Assembly: GCA_047495785.1 (NCBI GenBank)
Contig: JBLDXI010000015.1
Span: 4,526,001-4,590,000 of the forward strand
Direction: 5' to 3'
Length of the DNA stretch: 64,000 nucleotides
From: Lepidodermella squamata
Lineage: Eukaryota; Gastrotricha
In this document: one piece after another, positions 47,817 to 58,600 of the stretch
How the letters are laid out: every line of letters starts with the position of its first letter
How positions within the stretch are numbered: the stretch's first letter is position 1
Program-made: the position numbers and the translations under genes
The notes under the pieces: generated by a model
Seen by the model: the letters and a program-made list of their open reading frames with translations, nothing else
Databases searched by the model: none
Told to the model about the DNA's origin: nothing

Positions 47817-50336
47817 ATGTCAGATAAACCGTCTACCAGCTCAAACCCTGCTCTTTTTAGCTTTGAGAATGAATCAGATAACAATTTTATCGGTGCTTTA
47901 CCAGACCCAGGTCAGCTGGACTCCGCTGCTAGCTCTGCCCCTGCTCGGCGTAGCCAAAATCTTCCAGAGGAAGCAACTCGTTTGTATGGAGAGGCTGCTG
48001 TCACTTATGCGAGAGGCAGTCGCGACGAAGCAAGGGTTTTATGCCTAGAAGTCGTTAAACTTGCTCCATCTTACGCCCCTGCTTACCAACTTCTTGCCAG
48101 TATTTGTGAGGATGAATCAAATATGGAGGGATATTTGCAGTACCAGTTAGTAGCCGCCCATCTGACGCCTGATGATTATGATCTATGGCTGCATTTAGCG
48201 GATATTGCGCTGGACAAAGCCAAAGCTGAAATGGCAAATGCGGAGTTACGTGAGAAACATTTTCAGCTGGCTGCGTTCTGCCTTCGTCGCGCTACTAAAG
48301 TCGTGCCTGCCACTTTCCCAAAATTGAGCATCTATGAGCGCTATCTGCTTACTCTTGAGAACAAACCCGTGAAGCAATATCAGGTATTGCAGCAAATATT
48401 GGGAGATTGTTACCCTCAAATGTTTCATGCCGAGTACATGGCAGCGTTCAGAAGTTATGCCAATCACTCTGCTAAAGCTGGAGATCATGCATCGGCCGTT
48501 AATGCCATGTTGAGTGCTTCGTTTTATTGTCCTGAGCATTTTCAAGCCAGCGACTACGACTTGGTTCTACAAAGTGGCTTTGCTGCGAAAATGTGGTGCC
48601 ATGTCATCGTTTTCTATAGTCGCTTGAACATGGTCCGGCTTGTCTCGTCGGAAACTCGCCTGCCGATTAATGTGAGGTCAAGCCCAAACGTTGATGGTGA
48701 TGATACGAAACAACTGGACGATTGGTTGAAGAAAACTGCCCTCGGCGTTGAAGTTGATGTAAATCGTATGAATGACTACCTTATCAGCAGATTTGCCGCT
48801 GCTCTACTCTATATTTCTTGCCCCTTGAAAGTGGTTCAGCCTCTTGCCATGCTGTTCTCCAAACGTGTTTTGCCGCAGATTGATAATCCCGCAAGGTTCA
48901 ACGATTATTTGATCGTTTCCAGAGCCGCCGCTACTGTAAATACGTTATATCATTCTTTGGTCTGCTCGCTGATCGAACCTCTTCTTGGCACTTCAAAGAC
49001 TTCCCTTGAAGCTTCGAATCCAGATGTCGCAACTGCTATTGAAATCAATTTATGGTACGCTAATGCAAAAACTGCAATGGGTGATCTGAATGGGGCTGCT
49101 CATTTTTACAAAAAAATTCTCGAAGCAGCCCCGCAACACATTCATGTACGTCAAGCGTTGGCTGATGTTTTCTCGAAGCTCGATAATCGAGCTGCTGCGA
49201 TCTCGGTGCTGACGGAGAAATTCCCGCTCGACAATCTGACAGTTGACGAGTTTGCGCTTCGTCTCGCACAGTGTTCCGTTTTATCTCAGTGTTCAGGTTG
49301 CGAGGACGCATTTTTGCAATCATCAACTCACCTTCTGTTCGGCGACAAAAGTGACGAAGTCGATGATAAAACGTTGACTGTTTTCGCGAATGTGCACACT
49401 GCGCGTTTGTTTTGCTCACCAGCCGGCTCTCAAAGCGACGATTTGGACTTCTTTTGTCCTCCTCTTCACACCGCTACCTTACAAATGCCGATCAGGCGCT
49501 TGACTCTTCCCCACAGTTGGTTTCCGCAAATTTGGGAGGTGTTCGAGCGGTTATGCAATATTCACTTTGATCGAGGCGAGTACATGCCTCTTTTTCGATT
49601 GCTGATTTTCTGTTTCTTTGCTAACCCAATGCATGAGTTTGCAATTGAAAAAGTAAGGTACATCCTTCTAGTCGTTTGTTTCGCCATGCGGAAGTGGGAA
49701 ATAATCAATACCTGTGTGCGATCGATCATCCGAACCGGTGTCATGAAAGGTTTGACCGAATTTCCGAATTCCGTTTGGAATATGTTGGCGATGTCCTCTT
49801 CACATCTGGACGATATGCGAGCTGTCACGCGAAGCATTACTAGAATTATCGGTAAAAAGCAAACGCTCGAATGTGACGCGATTTACTACATGCTAGGCCA
49901 TGCTGCTTTTGTCCGCGGAAATTACCGAGTTGCTCTTCGCGAATACGGAAATTTGATCAAGCGCCGACCGAGTGATCCTATGTGCTACTTGATGGCCGGC
50001 ATGTGTTTTATCCAACTATCTGCCAATAAATTTCGCAACGGCAGGCCACTTCTCGTCTACCAGGCCATGTGCTGCTTCGAGCGATATCGTGAATATCGAG
50101 GTGACTGTCAGGAAGTTTTTCTCAACATCGGACGCGCCATGCATCACATTGGTTTTACATACATTGCCGCTGATTATTACCGCCGGTGTCTTGAAATGCC
50201 CCCGGTTTGTGGACCACAAGGTGGTACCTACGACTTGCGATCGGAGGCTGCGTTCAATTTGTCTCAAATTTGCCGGCGTAGTGGTTCAGCTACTGCGGCT
50301 CGTTATTTCCTGTCTAAATATTGCGTAGTAGAATAA
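47817..50336 (+). CDS. GTF3C3: Transcription factor IIIC subunit 3 (TPR protein)
   Basis: TFIIIC102/Tfc4-type subunit that bridges box A/B binding and TFIIIB recruitment at tRNA genes. 839 residues in one intronless exon. The N-terminal TPR array starts at LYGEAAVTYARGSRDEARVLCLEVVKLAPSY (human GEANIRFARGEREEAI), then YLQYQLVAAHLTPDD. The C-terminal array includes AFVRGNYRVALREYGNL, YLMAGMCFIQLSANKF, RGDCQEVFLNIGRAMHHIG and YYRRCLEMPP, ending SKYCVVE. Its ATG lies 3 nt after the CDC26 stop in the same frame. AATAAA at 50332-50337 overlaps its own stop, so its 3' UTR must be about 30 nt or less before the PTRHD1 exon. Confidence 0.94.
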   Translation: MSDKPSTSSNPALFSFENESDNNFIGALPDPGQLDSAASSAPARRSQNLPEEATRLYGEAAVTYARGSRDEARVLCLEVVKLAPSYAPAYQLLASICEDESNMEGYLQYQLVAAHLTPDDYDLWLHLADIALDKAKAEMANAELREKHFQLAAFCLRRATKVVPATFPKLSIYERYLLTLENKPVKQYQVLQQILGDCYPQMFHAEYMAAFRSYANHSAKAGDHASAVNAMLSASFYCPEHFQASDYDLVLQSGFAAKMWCHVIVFYSRLNMVRLVSSETRLPINVRSSPNVDGDDTKQLDDWLKKTALGVEVDVNRMNDYLISRFAAALLYISCPLKVVQPLAMLFSKRVLPQIDNPARFNDYLIVSRAAATVNTLYHSLVCSLIEPLLGTSKTSLEASNPDVATAIEINLWYANAKTAMGDLNGAAHFYKKILEAAPQHIHVRQALADVFSKLDNRAAAISVLTEKFPLDNLTVDEFALRLAQCSVLSQCSGCEDAFLQSSTHLLFGDKSDEVDDKTLTVFANVHTARLFCSPAGSQSDDLDFFCPPLHTATLQMPIRRLTLPHSWFPQIWEVFERLCNIHFDRGEYMPLFRLLIFCFFANPMHEFAIEKVRYILLVVCFAMRKWEIINTCVRSIIRTGVMKGLTEFPNSVWNMLAMSSSHLDDMRAVTRSITRIIGKKQTLECDAIYYMLGHAAFVRGNYRVALREYGNLIKRRPSDPMCYLMAGMCFIQLSANKFRNGRPLLVYQAMCCFERYREYRGDCQEVFLNIGRAMHHIGFTYIAADYYRRCLEMPPVCGPQGGTYDLRSEAAFNLSQICRRSGSATAARYFLSKYCVVE

Positions 50337-50337
50337 A
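50332..50337 (+). promoter_or_regulatory. AATAAA polyA signal overlapping the GTF3C3 stop codon
   Basis: GAATAAATTT contains the TAA stop of GTF3C3. A splice acceptor-like TTTATATAG follows at 50361-50369, the layout expected for polyA/trans-splice coupling inside an operon. Confidence 0.55.
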
Positions 50338-50369
50338 TTTCATACAACTATTAATTTTGATTTATATAG

Positions 50370-50802
50370 GACCTTATTAAAACTGTCTTCCAATATCGTT
50401 CAATACGTTCTATTGCGAAAGGACTTGATTACTTTACCCAACTGGTCTTTTGGATCTGTCGTAGCTCAAGGTGAGGAACTTGACGATGAAAAGGGCTGGA
50501 ACATAATTTCTTCAATATTTATAGGTTGCCACGCCTGTGTAGCTGCTATTCATTTGTTCGGCAACTCTCCGACGACTCAGGCTTACTTGGAAAGTGAGTC
50601 ACTTGGTCGTATGAGAAAAGTTGTTCTTGAAGTAAACGACGAATCCCATTTACTGCAGTTACGAGATAAACTAGCCGCTGCTAACATCGATTTTCATCTT
50701 TGGGTCGAACAACCGGAAAACTTCCCGACTTGCATTGCTTTGCGCCCCTACGTTAAAGAGGAACTTGGTCAATTGTTGCGTGGATTGAAACTTTATAAAT
50801 AA
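50370..50802 (+). CDS. PTRHD1: PTRHD1-type peptidyl-tRNA hydrolase-like protein (start unresolved)
   Basis: Pth2-fold protein related to PTRHD1. Exons 50370-50470 and 50525-50802 give about 126 residues. [27 protein letters not shown] joins across the intron to CHACVAAIH, as in human (VQYLVLRRDL, LVAQACHAATAALH). Then [36 protein letters not shown] and a C-terminal GLKLYK, all family-specific. The 54-nt intron (50471-50524) is stop-free. No in-frame ATG exists between the stop at 50329 and the conserved core. If the exon starts at 50370 after TATAG, its first G could complete an ATG whose AT comes from an upstream exon or leader. Its TAA overlaps the NFS1 ATG by one base. Confidence 0.87.
50471..50524 (+). 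other. Stop-free 54-nt intron in PTRHD1
   Basis: GTGAGG donor and TTTATAG acceptor. Read-through would insert 18 residues into VVAQ-GCHA, a conserved junction. Confidence 0.85.
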
Positions 50803-52556
50803 TGAGATACCTATCGCGCGTTTTACTATCTGGTCGGCGCTGGCTCAGTGCCCAGCCCGCATCTTCCAAGGCGAGTTCGAACAAACAAGCCAATCAGCCA
50901 GCCGATAAGAAATATAATATGCCCGAATACCGGCCGCTTTACTTGGACCACCAAGCTACTACCCCGGTCGATCCTCGCGTCTTGGATGCGATGTTGCCTT
51001 TCATGGTCGGCGAATACGGCAACCCTCACAGCCGAACTCACGCATATGGTTGGGAAACAGAGGCTGCAGTGGAGAAAGCCCGTCGTCAAGTTGCTTCGGT
51101 CATCAACGCTGATCCGCGTGAAATCGTTTTCACAAGTGGTGCCACCGAATCAAACAATGTAATTGCATTACAGTATTCATTTTACATGATATAAGTAATT
51201 GAATTCGATTGTAGCAAACAATTTTTATACAATAATCGATATACCTAAACGGTTAATTTTGTGTCTCGAAAACATGCTTATCACCGTTTTTCTGTTTTAA
51301 TTCAGATGGCCATTAAAGGCGTTGCTCGTTTCTACAAGCAAAAGCGGAATCACATCATAACAGTGCAGACCGAGCACAAGTGCGTTCTGGATTCTTGTCG
51401 AGTGCTAGAAGCCGAGGGTATAAAGGTATTGATTGGTTTTCATTTTTTCGTGCTATGAAATATCGATTGAATCTAATTTTATCCCGTCAGTAATGGAAAT
51501 GATCTCGCATCATAATTTTATCTTATATTGATATCTTTTTCATTAGTTGATATATTTTTGGATGCCTACCATGCGTCGATAATTTTATTCTCATTCCAGG
51601 TCACATACATGCCAGTGCAGAAGAATGGAGTGATAGATCTAGCTGAGCTCGAAAAAGCATTTACTCCTCAGACGGCGCTTGTTTCAGTCATGACCGTGAA
51701 TAATGAAATCGGCGTCGTTCAACCGATGGCCGAAATTGGTCGAATGTGCCGTAGCAAAGGCGCGTTTCTTCACACCGATGCCGCCCAGGCTTTCGGAAAA
51801 ATCCCGATCGACGTGAACAAGCTTAACGTTGATTTAATGTCGATCTCCGGCCACAAAATCTACGGCCCTAAAGGCGTCGGAGCGCTGTATGTTCGACGCA
51901 GGCCTCGAGTTCGGCTGGAGCCACTGCAGTCGGGCGGCGGGCAAGAGCGAGGTCTCAGATCTGGGACTGTCCCAGCTCCGATCGTTGTCGGTCTTGGCGC
52001 CGCATCAGAACTGGCAATCAAAGAAATGGCATACGATAGTGCACATATCAATCGCCTGAGCGCAATGTTATGCAAAGGCATCGAAAGCCTAGAGCATGTT
52101 ATTCGCAATGGCGATCCTGTCCACGGATATCCGGGCTGTGTTAACTATTCGTTTGCCTACATCGAAGGCGAGTCGATGCTTATGGCGCTGAAAGACATTG
52201 CCCTTTCGTCTGGCTCTGCATGCACTTCAGCCAGTCTTGAGCCCTCATATGTGTTACGCGTAAGTTAGACTATCAGTTTCGACACTAAATTTCAAAAATC
52301 TGAAGAAAAAAAATAGAAATTTTCTCAATTCAGTTTCTAAAATTGACCTATGATCTCTTAGGCTGTTGGTGCCGAAGAGGACGTGGCGCACTCCAGTATT
52401 CGGTTCGGTATCGGCCGTTTCACAACAGAGGCTGAAATTCACTACACGATTGATCGTCTGAGACGTCACGTAACTCGTTTACGCGAATTATCTCCTCTAT
52501 GGGAAATGGTTCAAGAAGGCATAGACATCAAGTCCGTTAAATGGACGCAGCATTAA
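50802..52556 (+). CDS. NFS1: Mitochondrial cysteine desulfurase NFS1
   Basis: PLP enzyme that supplies sulfur for Fe-S cluster assembly and tRNA thiolation. Exons 50802-51158, 51306-51425, 51600-52259 and 52362-52556; 443 residues. A basic N-terminal presequence ([18 protein letters not shown]) leads to [50 protein letters not shown], and [18 protein letters not shown] with the PLP lysine. Next is [12 protein letters not shown]. The catalytic-loop cysteine is in [21 protein letters not shown]. The C-terminus SVKWTQH is the conserved ISCU/frataxin-facing tail. The initiation ATG overlaps the PTRHD1 stop (TAATG), implying translation from a dicistronic mRNA or an unseen alternative 5' end. An in-frame second ATG ([10 protein letters not shown]) could yield a leaderless form. 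Confidence 0.96.
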
Positions 52557-52992
52557 GCCAGAATTCGGCGAAAACCCCATATATTTTGCCAGCCTGATGA
52601 TAATAACAACCTAGTTGTTCTATTTCGCTGCTTAATCGATCGATTTCGGTCGTTTGTATACGTGGATCGCCGAGTAAAAAACTATCAACGTGTAAAGCCT
52701 TCCGTGCGTGATTGAATATTTACCTGCCCCACGCGCTCAACTCTGTTGATTTTTTGCGATGCGAGTGCCTCAAGCACGCGATTCATCTAAAACCTTTCTA
52801 GATTTCGCAGTATTGATTTTGTCTTGCCCCCCCCCCCCTAAAACAACGCGCTCGTGCTCCTACACGTGATTGCAGCGCGTATTCACAAGAGTTATCATTT
52901 TGCTGAACATAACTTTTATACTCTGTAGTTTTTTTTACGTTATCAATAATTAATTCATTAAAGTGCGTCGTTGAATTCACCTGATTGCTGCA
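52557..52992. other. Intergenic, 436 nt
   Basis: Contains a run of twelve C (52827-52838). No gene recognised. Confidence 0.6.
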
Positions 52993-54255
52993 ATGTCTGC
53001 TGACGCGAGTCAAAACAACAATAATAGCTGCAGCGCTCGACAAACACCGCCGGGCAGTCCGGCTTTTTCGAAATCACTGGTGAATCCGAATATATATGCG
53101 GAGGTCGGTTCGGCGGTGCCTCAGTCGCCTCAGAAAACATCGTCTGTTACTGCGAACCTGCCCGATCTCGTTGGAGGATTAGCTTCTTTGGCTGATTGCT
53201 CTCCGCGCTCTACGTCATCTGACGACTCGTTGATGCCTACGCTAGCTAATTTGGTCATGATTAATCGCGATGGAGCTGATACAGCCAATCAAAAGGTAGG
53301 AGCTAAATTTACATGCATGAATGCTCTTTCATCGTAGCTTTTTCCAGAGTGGCTCAAATAACGACCAACAACAGCAGCAGCCAATTGTCAAACGCAGCAG
53401 TAAGGACAATTCTGCGATGAACAGCCGCGGCGCGTCGACTGATGAGGATATTGAAGTTACGGTCGAAGCTGAGGGCATTGACCTCACCGGCTTGCCAAGT
53501 GCCTTGATTGTTGCCAACCTTCCCGACGCTCTTTTTCGTGACCCTGCCGTCAAGGTTAGTTCTGGCTTTGGAAATTTCGAATTCCGAAAATTTAGTCTTC
53601 TCAAATTTTCTATAAAATTTCCATTTTAACGTGAATCAAAATGAAGGATCAATATTTTTAGGCTCAATTTGAATCGATGTACAAAGCTGTTGATCCTGAT
53701 GTGAAATTCGGCTACTTCAAGTGCTTTCGCCGCGCCCGCCTGGCTTTCAGTTCGCCGTTGATTGCTACTCGTGTTCGTTTGCTCAGCCACGGCTCCAATT
53801 TTATGGGCAACGCCATCAAGGTGTACTACCACGAGAGTTACAGCTCGTCGTCGCCACGCCAACTCGAATTACCCGAACTCGAGAAGCAATTTCTCATCTC
53901 ACCCCCTGCTTCACCGCCCGTGGGCTGGGAGCAAAACCGCGAGGCTTCGCCGATTAATGGCGGGGTTAGCGCCGGAATTCTAACGCCCAGCGTGATGCCT
54001 CACGGGCCGGGTCCGATCACCGAGGAAGTAGCCGATGCCGTGCAGAGAAAACTCGTCATGCGCCAGTCACCCGCGGCCAATATTACAGGCCTCGAGCTGA
54101 TGGCTGCTCTTGCCAAACTCGTCCCTGGCGAGCAGACCGAAATTCTATCGCCTGGCCCTGGCAAACCGGGTATCGTCATCCAAACTTGCGAGGACGCTCC
54201 ATCTTTCGGCCTGAAGAAAATTCAGCAGACTCGATGCCCTGAACGAAAACACTGA
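52993..54255 (+). CDS. RCAN: Calcipressin, regulator of calcineurin (RCAN)
   Basis: Binds and modulates calcineurin. Exons 52993-53295, 53348-53554 and 53662-54255 encode 367 residues. The N-terminus is long, Ser/Gln-rich and not conserved. The RRM-like core is LPSALIVANLPDALF, then AQFESMYKAVDPDVKFGYFKCFRRARL. The signature LEKQFLISPPASPPVGWEQNREASPI includes the FLISPPxSPP phospho-motif. A C-terminal PGIVIQTCED matches the RCAN PxIxIT-type docking region (PSVVVHVCE). An extra segment of about 60 residues separates the SPP motif from GLELMAALAKLVPGE. Longer than the human protein (197-252) because of the N-terminal extension. Confidence 0.95.
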
Positions 54256-55277
54256 TTGAAATTAAAGCCTGACTTTTCGAATGTTGCTATTTGAGTTATT
54301 TGTCGTGTTGCCCCGTGTCTTTCCTTTACGTAGCACAACATATGCTTTACCGAAGTTGAAATTGTTGTAGACTAGTCGTTGATATTACTCGTTGATTATT
54401 TTCTTATATCGGAAATCTGAACTTGACTGATGTTGTAACGTCATTTTCTTTCTCAAGGATTTCTCACGGTACTAATCGTAGCATCTTCTATTCTCAATTA
54501 AAGTCGACGTTGTTATCTCTCATCACATCCGCCGTGACTGCATATTTTTCTATTTCTGTTGACAAACATGACGAGTCTTTATTTCATTACATTTGATTGT
54601 GTCCCAGTTTTTTGACAATGTCTGGGGTATAACTTATTTTTGAAACTGTAAATACTGTACATAACCTGAGATAGCATTTTTGAAAAATAATAAATTGTCA
54701 TGCAGTATTGATTTGTTTTTTTCGCTGCTGAAAATTGGATCAGAGCCATTTTAGCATTTTTCGACGGGGATATAATATCGTATTTCGTCGAATCATGATG
54801 AATCATTGTAATTAAGGTACTCAAGATATTATCTGTGGATTATAAACGCTATAACCACAAGCTACTTCTCGATAGAATCGTTGCATAGATACTGCGCTAT
54901 CTGCAAAAAAGCCTGTGCGATCAATGAATGCATTACGCATCAATGAATTTACACGCGCCCTCGTGCCTACTCCTCGTGCGCATTTGTATCAAATAGTCAA
55001 ATTACATCGAGGGGTGAAAATCTACGCCCGTTTTACCGGCATATGAGTTGTGTTCAATGGGAGATCTCAAGCACAGGTTCAATAATTCATAGCATCACTC
55101 TCATGCAGTATAGCTGGCACGTATAAGTATCTAAGAATTTTATAGCAGGTCAAGTTTACACGCCGCCCAAAACTATTGTATACATAACATTGTGGTTTTG
55201 CTATTTAAAATTACTTCATATTTTTTGCCGGTTTTTTAGATATTTTATTTCTCAGATATTTATTGGAGCTACACACG
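54256..55277. other. Intergenic, about 1 kb
   Basis: AT-rich, with no conserved frame. Promoter side of the first SLC16-like gene. Confidence 0.5.
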
Positions 55278-56842
55278 ATGGGTGGCGAGACCGTGGGTTC
55301 AGGTGGACCAAAAATGCGTAGCATCATGCCGCCATGGTGGAAATGGATCGTACTTTGCGCGACAGTCTACATGAGTCTTGTCTGCAATGGCTACGCTTAT
55401 TGCTTCGGCTTACTAAAAATTCAACTTCAGGAGGAATATCCTAACGTATCACCCTGGTCTGTCGCAATTATTGGCGGCCTTGTACCAGCGATTTATTTGT
55501 TTTTGGCGCCATTCGGCATAGCAATCAACGAATTTTTCGGCGCTAGAATAACAACGATAGTCGGCTCCATCATGTCTGCGACTTGTTTCTTTTTAAGCTG
55601 GCTGAACGGCGGCGTGCTATTTAGAGCTGGTTTTGTAGTCGACCTGTTATGCCTCGGCGTTGGTCAAGGTCTGGCGTTTTCACTGCTATACGGGCCATGC
55701 GTAGCAGTACTACCTGGCTATTTCGGGTCAGACCAGTTATCATTAGCGACCGGGATAACGAACGCGGGCGCTTCTGCTGGTGTGATCATCTACGGATTCA
55801 TCTCCTACCCCCTGTTTGGCCACTTCGGTTGGCGGGGTACGATGCTGTTCTATTCTTTGTTGTCTCTTCACGGGGTTTTGGCCGGCTTGGCTTTTACCAA
55901 ATTGGTCCCAGTTAAAGAGCCGAAACCAGTCAAAAAGCAGGATGAACTCGAGCTGACTCCTACTGATTTGACCACGGAAGCTTTACTGGCCGATGAGAGC
56001 ACGACCGCCCCGAGTGTGGCTGTGATTCAGCCTCCTAAACGAACTTTCCTAACGGTTTTACGGAAATATTTCGACCCGAAACTGATTTGCCAAGGGCCAT
56101 TTCTCTGCCTGCTTGGATCTGCTGGTTTTTCGATTATAGGCTACTTCGTGCCAACTTTGCTGCTGCCAGGTCAAACTAAGCGGCCCGAGTTCAATGTGCA
56201 CCCGATAATTCAGAAAAACATCATGGTTGTGTTTGGTGTTTGCAACTTGATATCTCGCGTGCTCGTCGGGCGAATCGGCGATTACGGCCACAAATCGTTC
56301 TTCTGCACTTCGTTTTTCATGTTCGTTGGCGGCTTGATCGTCTCAGCCACCGCGTGCCTCGTCTTTCCTCACATTATGCAGTTCGGCAATGTTGCCTTCC
56401 TGGCTTTTGTTATCACATACGCATTTGCAGCTGGTAATTTTCAAAAAATATTTTTTTTTAAATTTGGAAATTTAATTTATTCATTTGTTCAGCTCCTGTG
56501 ATAGCCATGAGGTCATTGCTGGCTATTGACCTCTTCGGAAAATCGAACGCTAGTGCCTCGTTTGGCTGGTTTTTATGCGCACAAGGCTCTTTGCAAATGA
56601 TTGGATACGTTTTGCCATGTAAGAACCAGTTTGATCCACCTTGAATTGTTCAAATTTTTTTTTCATTTTTATCAGCTTGGTTTGATACTATTGGACCTTT
56701 ATTCGCGTATCTCTTCACTGCGTGCATGTTTCTTGGAGCTGCTGGAAGTTGTTCATTAACAATACGGCTATTCCTTTCCGAGCGGCGGAAGAAAATTGCG
56801 GCGATGAAAGCTGAAAAAGCTGCGAAAACTGAAACGAGTTGA
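55278..56842 (+). CDS. SLC16-like monocarboxylate transporter (MFS), copy 1
   Basis: 12-helix MFS protein of the monocarboxylate porter type at a membrane; substrate unknown. Exons 55278-56433, 56493-56618 and 56676-56842; 482 residues. It opens with MPPWWKWIVLCATVYMSLVCNGYAYCFGLL, close to the SLC16 signature. Also seen: GLVPAIYLFLAPFGIAINEFFGAR, DLLCLGVGQGLAFSLLYGP, YPLFGHFGWRGTMLFYSLL. A charged cytosolic loop of about 60 residues lies between helices 6 and 7. The second half has GYFVPTLLLPGQTKRPEF and RVLVGRIGDYGHKS. ATG 55278 is preferred over an upstream TTG. AATAAA near 56859. First of three tandem paralogues. Confidence 0.88.
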
Positions 56843-58600
56843 ATGAGATTTTGCCCTTGAATAAATTTGTAGATTTTCTTATAACGTTGAGTGTTGCATC
56901 CGATTTGACTGCCTCGGATATATCTCAGAACAAATTGAATTCTTGCTGAATACTGCCGACCAAATACTTTCTTGCTTTTGTTTAGAACCTTTGAGTGATT
57001 ATAGCTGGTCTAGAGTTTAGTTGAACCTAGTTCATCCGGTATTTTTTGTGCTAAAATATGGTTGTTGAAGACCTTTAAATTCAGAGTGACACCAACTTCC
57101 TCCTCATTCACATTCTAGGTTGTTTATTGCAAATTATGATAGTTTTTATTTGAGCGAATGCATAATTGCGATTAGAGTTTGTTTGTTTATTTTTACTTTT
57201 TTGGGTTTTGCCTGTTGCGGAGAATATTGAATTACTATTTTTTCTGTTCGCCTTTATATCTATTATATTCAGCAGAACAATCAATGATGTTGAATGCTGA
57301 TGATTGTTGTCAGACACTCATCTAAAACTTGCGAAAATGATTAACAATAATAAAAATTGGAAAAAGATGATGCTTTGTAATGTATTCGGGCTTTTACTGC
57401 ATCCGTATTCGGCTCAGCGGAATCTAATTTGCCGCCGATGAATAAAGCAGAAAATACGCTCAATATAACGGAGACTGCCCAGCAGCTAATGTTGCGTTTG
57501 CAAATATCATTACTCGAGCACTGAACGACAAAAATATGCACGAAGACAAGACGGAGGCGATGGCGCCGCGAAAACTATAATATTTTGGTCGAGCCACAAG
57601 GAGATGCGCACAATTTGTTCTCATCCCAAAAAACTAACATTCATTCTTATCCTCGACATTTTCCGAGTCAATCGTCCATTCATTATTGCAGCGAAACTTC
57701 TCATATCGCTCATTAATTTTTAGACACCTGGCATGACGTCGTAAAATATTGAGCCGAGAATATCGAGCCGGGGGCTAAGGAAAACTACCAGCATTCGTAA
57801 CATCGCAATGTAGTATAGACATAAAAAATCGTCTACGGTAAACACTGCAATAAAATGCGTCGCGCGTGCGCCACTTCATACGAGTATGACACTACGAGAA
57901 AAACGCCTATAAATTTTTGCATTCGCGCTTCCGCATCACGTTTTCGCTGACTACTGACCGGTGAATACATCTAATTAACAGAAATCTCGGCATCAATGTA
58001 ATATTTTGTAAGCCAATCCCATGCCTAGCACTTCCGATTATGTATATATTTCATCAGCTGCCAATGTTAACTCTGAATGGCGCACGCGCTTGCTTTGCAA
58101 GAAAAAACAAGCTATAGCGGTTAGGAAGTCAGTGCTAAAGATAATACGTCAGAACAAGACCCTTTTCACTATTGATAGCCTAATAATGCTATTGGAACGA
58201 GGCCGCCTATGTTTTTTTTATCTTAACCCAGTATGGCACGGCCCTCTATTAACGACCATACAGGAGACCGCGATAGCTGCTCTTCTAAAAAAAAGCCACC
58301 ATTTTTCTCATTCTTCTCCTATTAACTCCCGTGTCAATGATTTTGCATTGACATATCAAAATTTCTCTGTTTAATATTCATCGCTTTGCTCAGTTGAATC
58401 CTCCTCCGACCACCGAAAACTGAGCTCTGATGGTGATGGTTGAACTATTTTTAATTTTTCGCTTATGCCAAGTTTTAGCTTCGTGAATGCATTCTCTGCT
58501 ATCTGCTAACTAACCAGATATTAGCTTAAATGCTTTAGCCTGCAAAAGTCACAATATTATTCCTGGCATTTTAGGTGCTGTGTTTTAGTGTTTTAAAAGT
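56843..58600. other. Intergenic, about 1.8 kb
   Basis: AT-rich spacer. A 117-codon plus-strand frame at 58021-58374 and two minus-strand frames near 57108 and 57341 show no family features. CCTATAAATTTT near 57907 could be a TATA box but has no assigned gene. Confidence 0.5.

Noticed and set aside
52827-52838. Run of twelve C as a G-quadruplex or regulatory site
   Set aside because: A single homopolymer with no paired tracts; may also be a sequencing-sensitive stretch.
57341-57541. Minus-strand 66-codon frame starting MHIFVVQCSSNDIC
   Set aside because: One hydrophobic segment only, no cleavage or Cys pattern shared with known peptides.
58021-58374. 117-codon open frame in the spacer between SLC16-like copies 1 and 2
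   Set aside because: No signal peptide, domain or conserved pattern; plausible chance frame. A search for homologues would decide.
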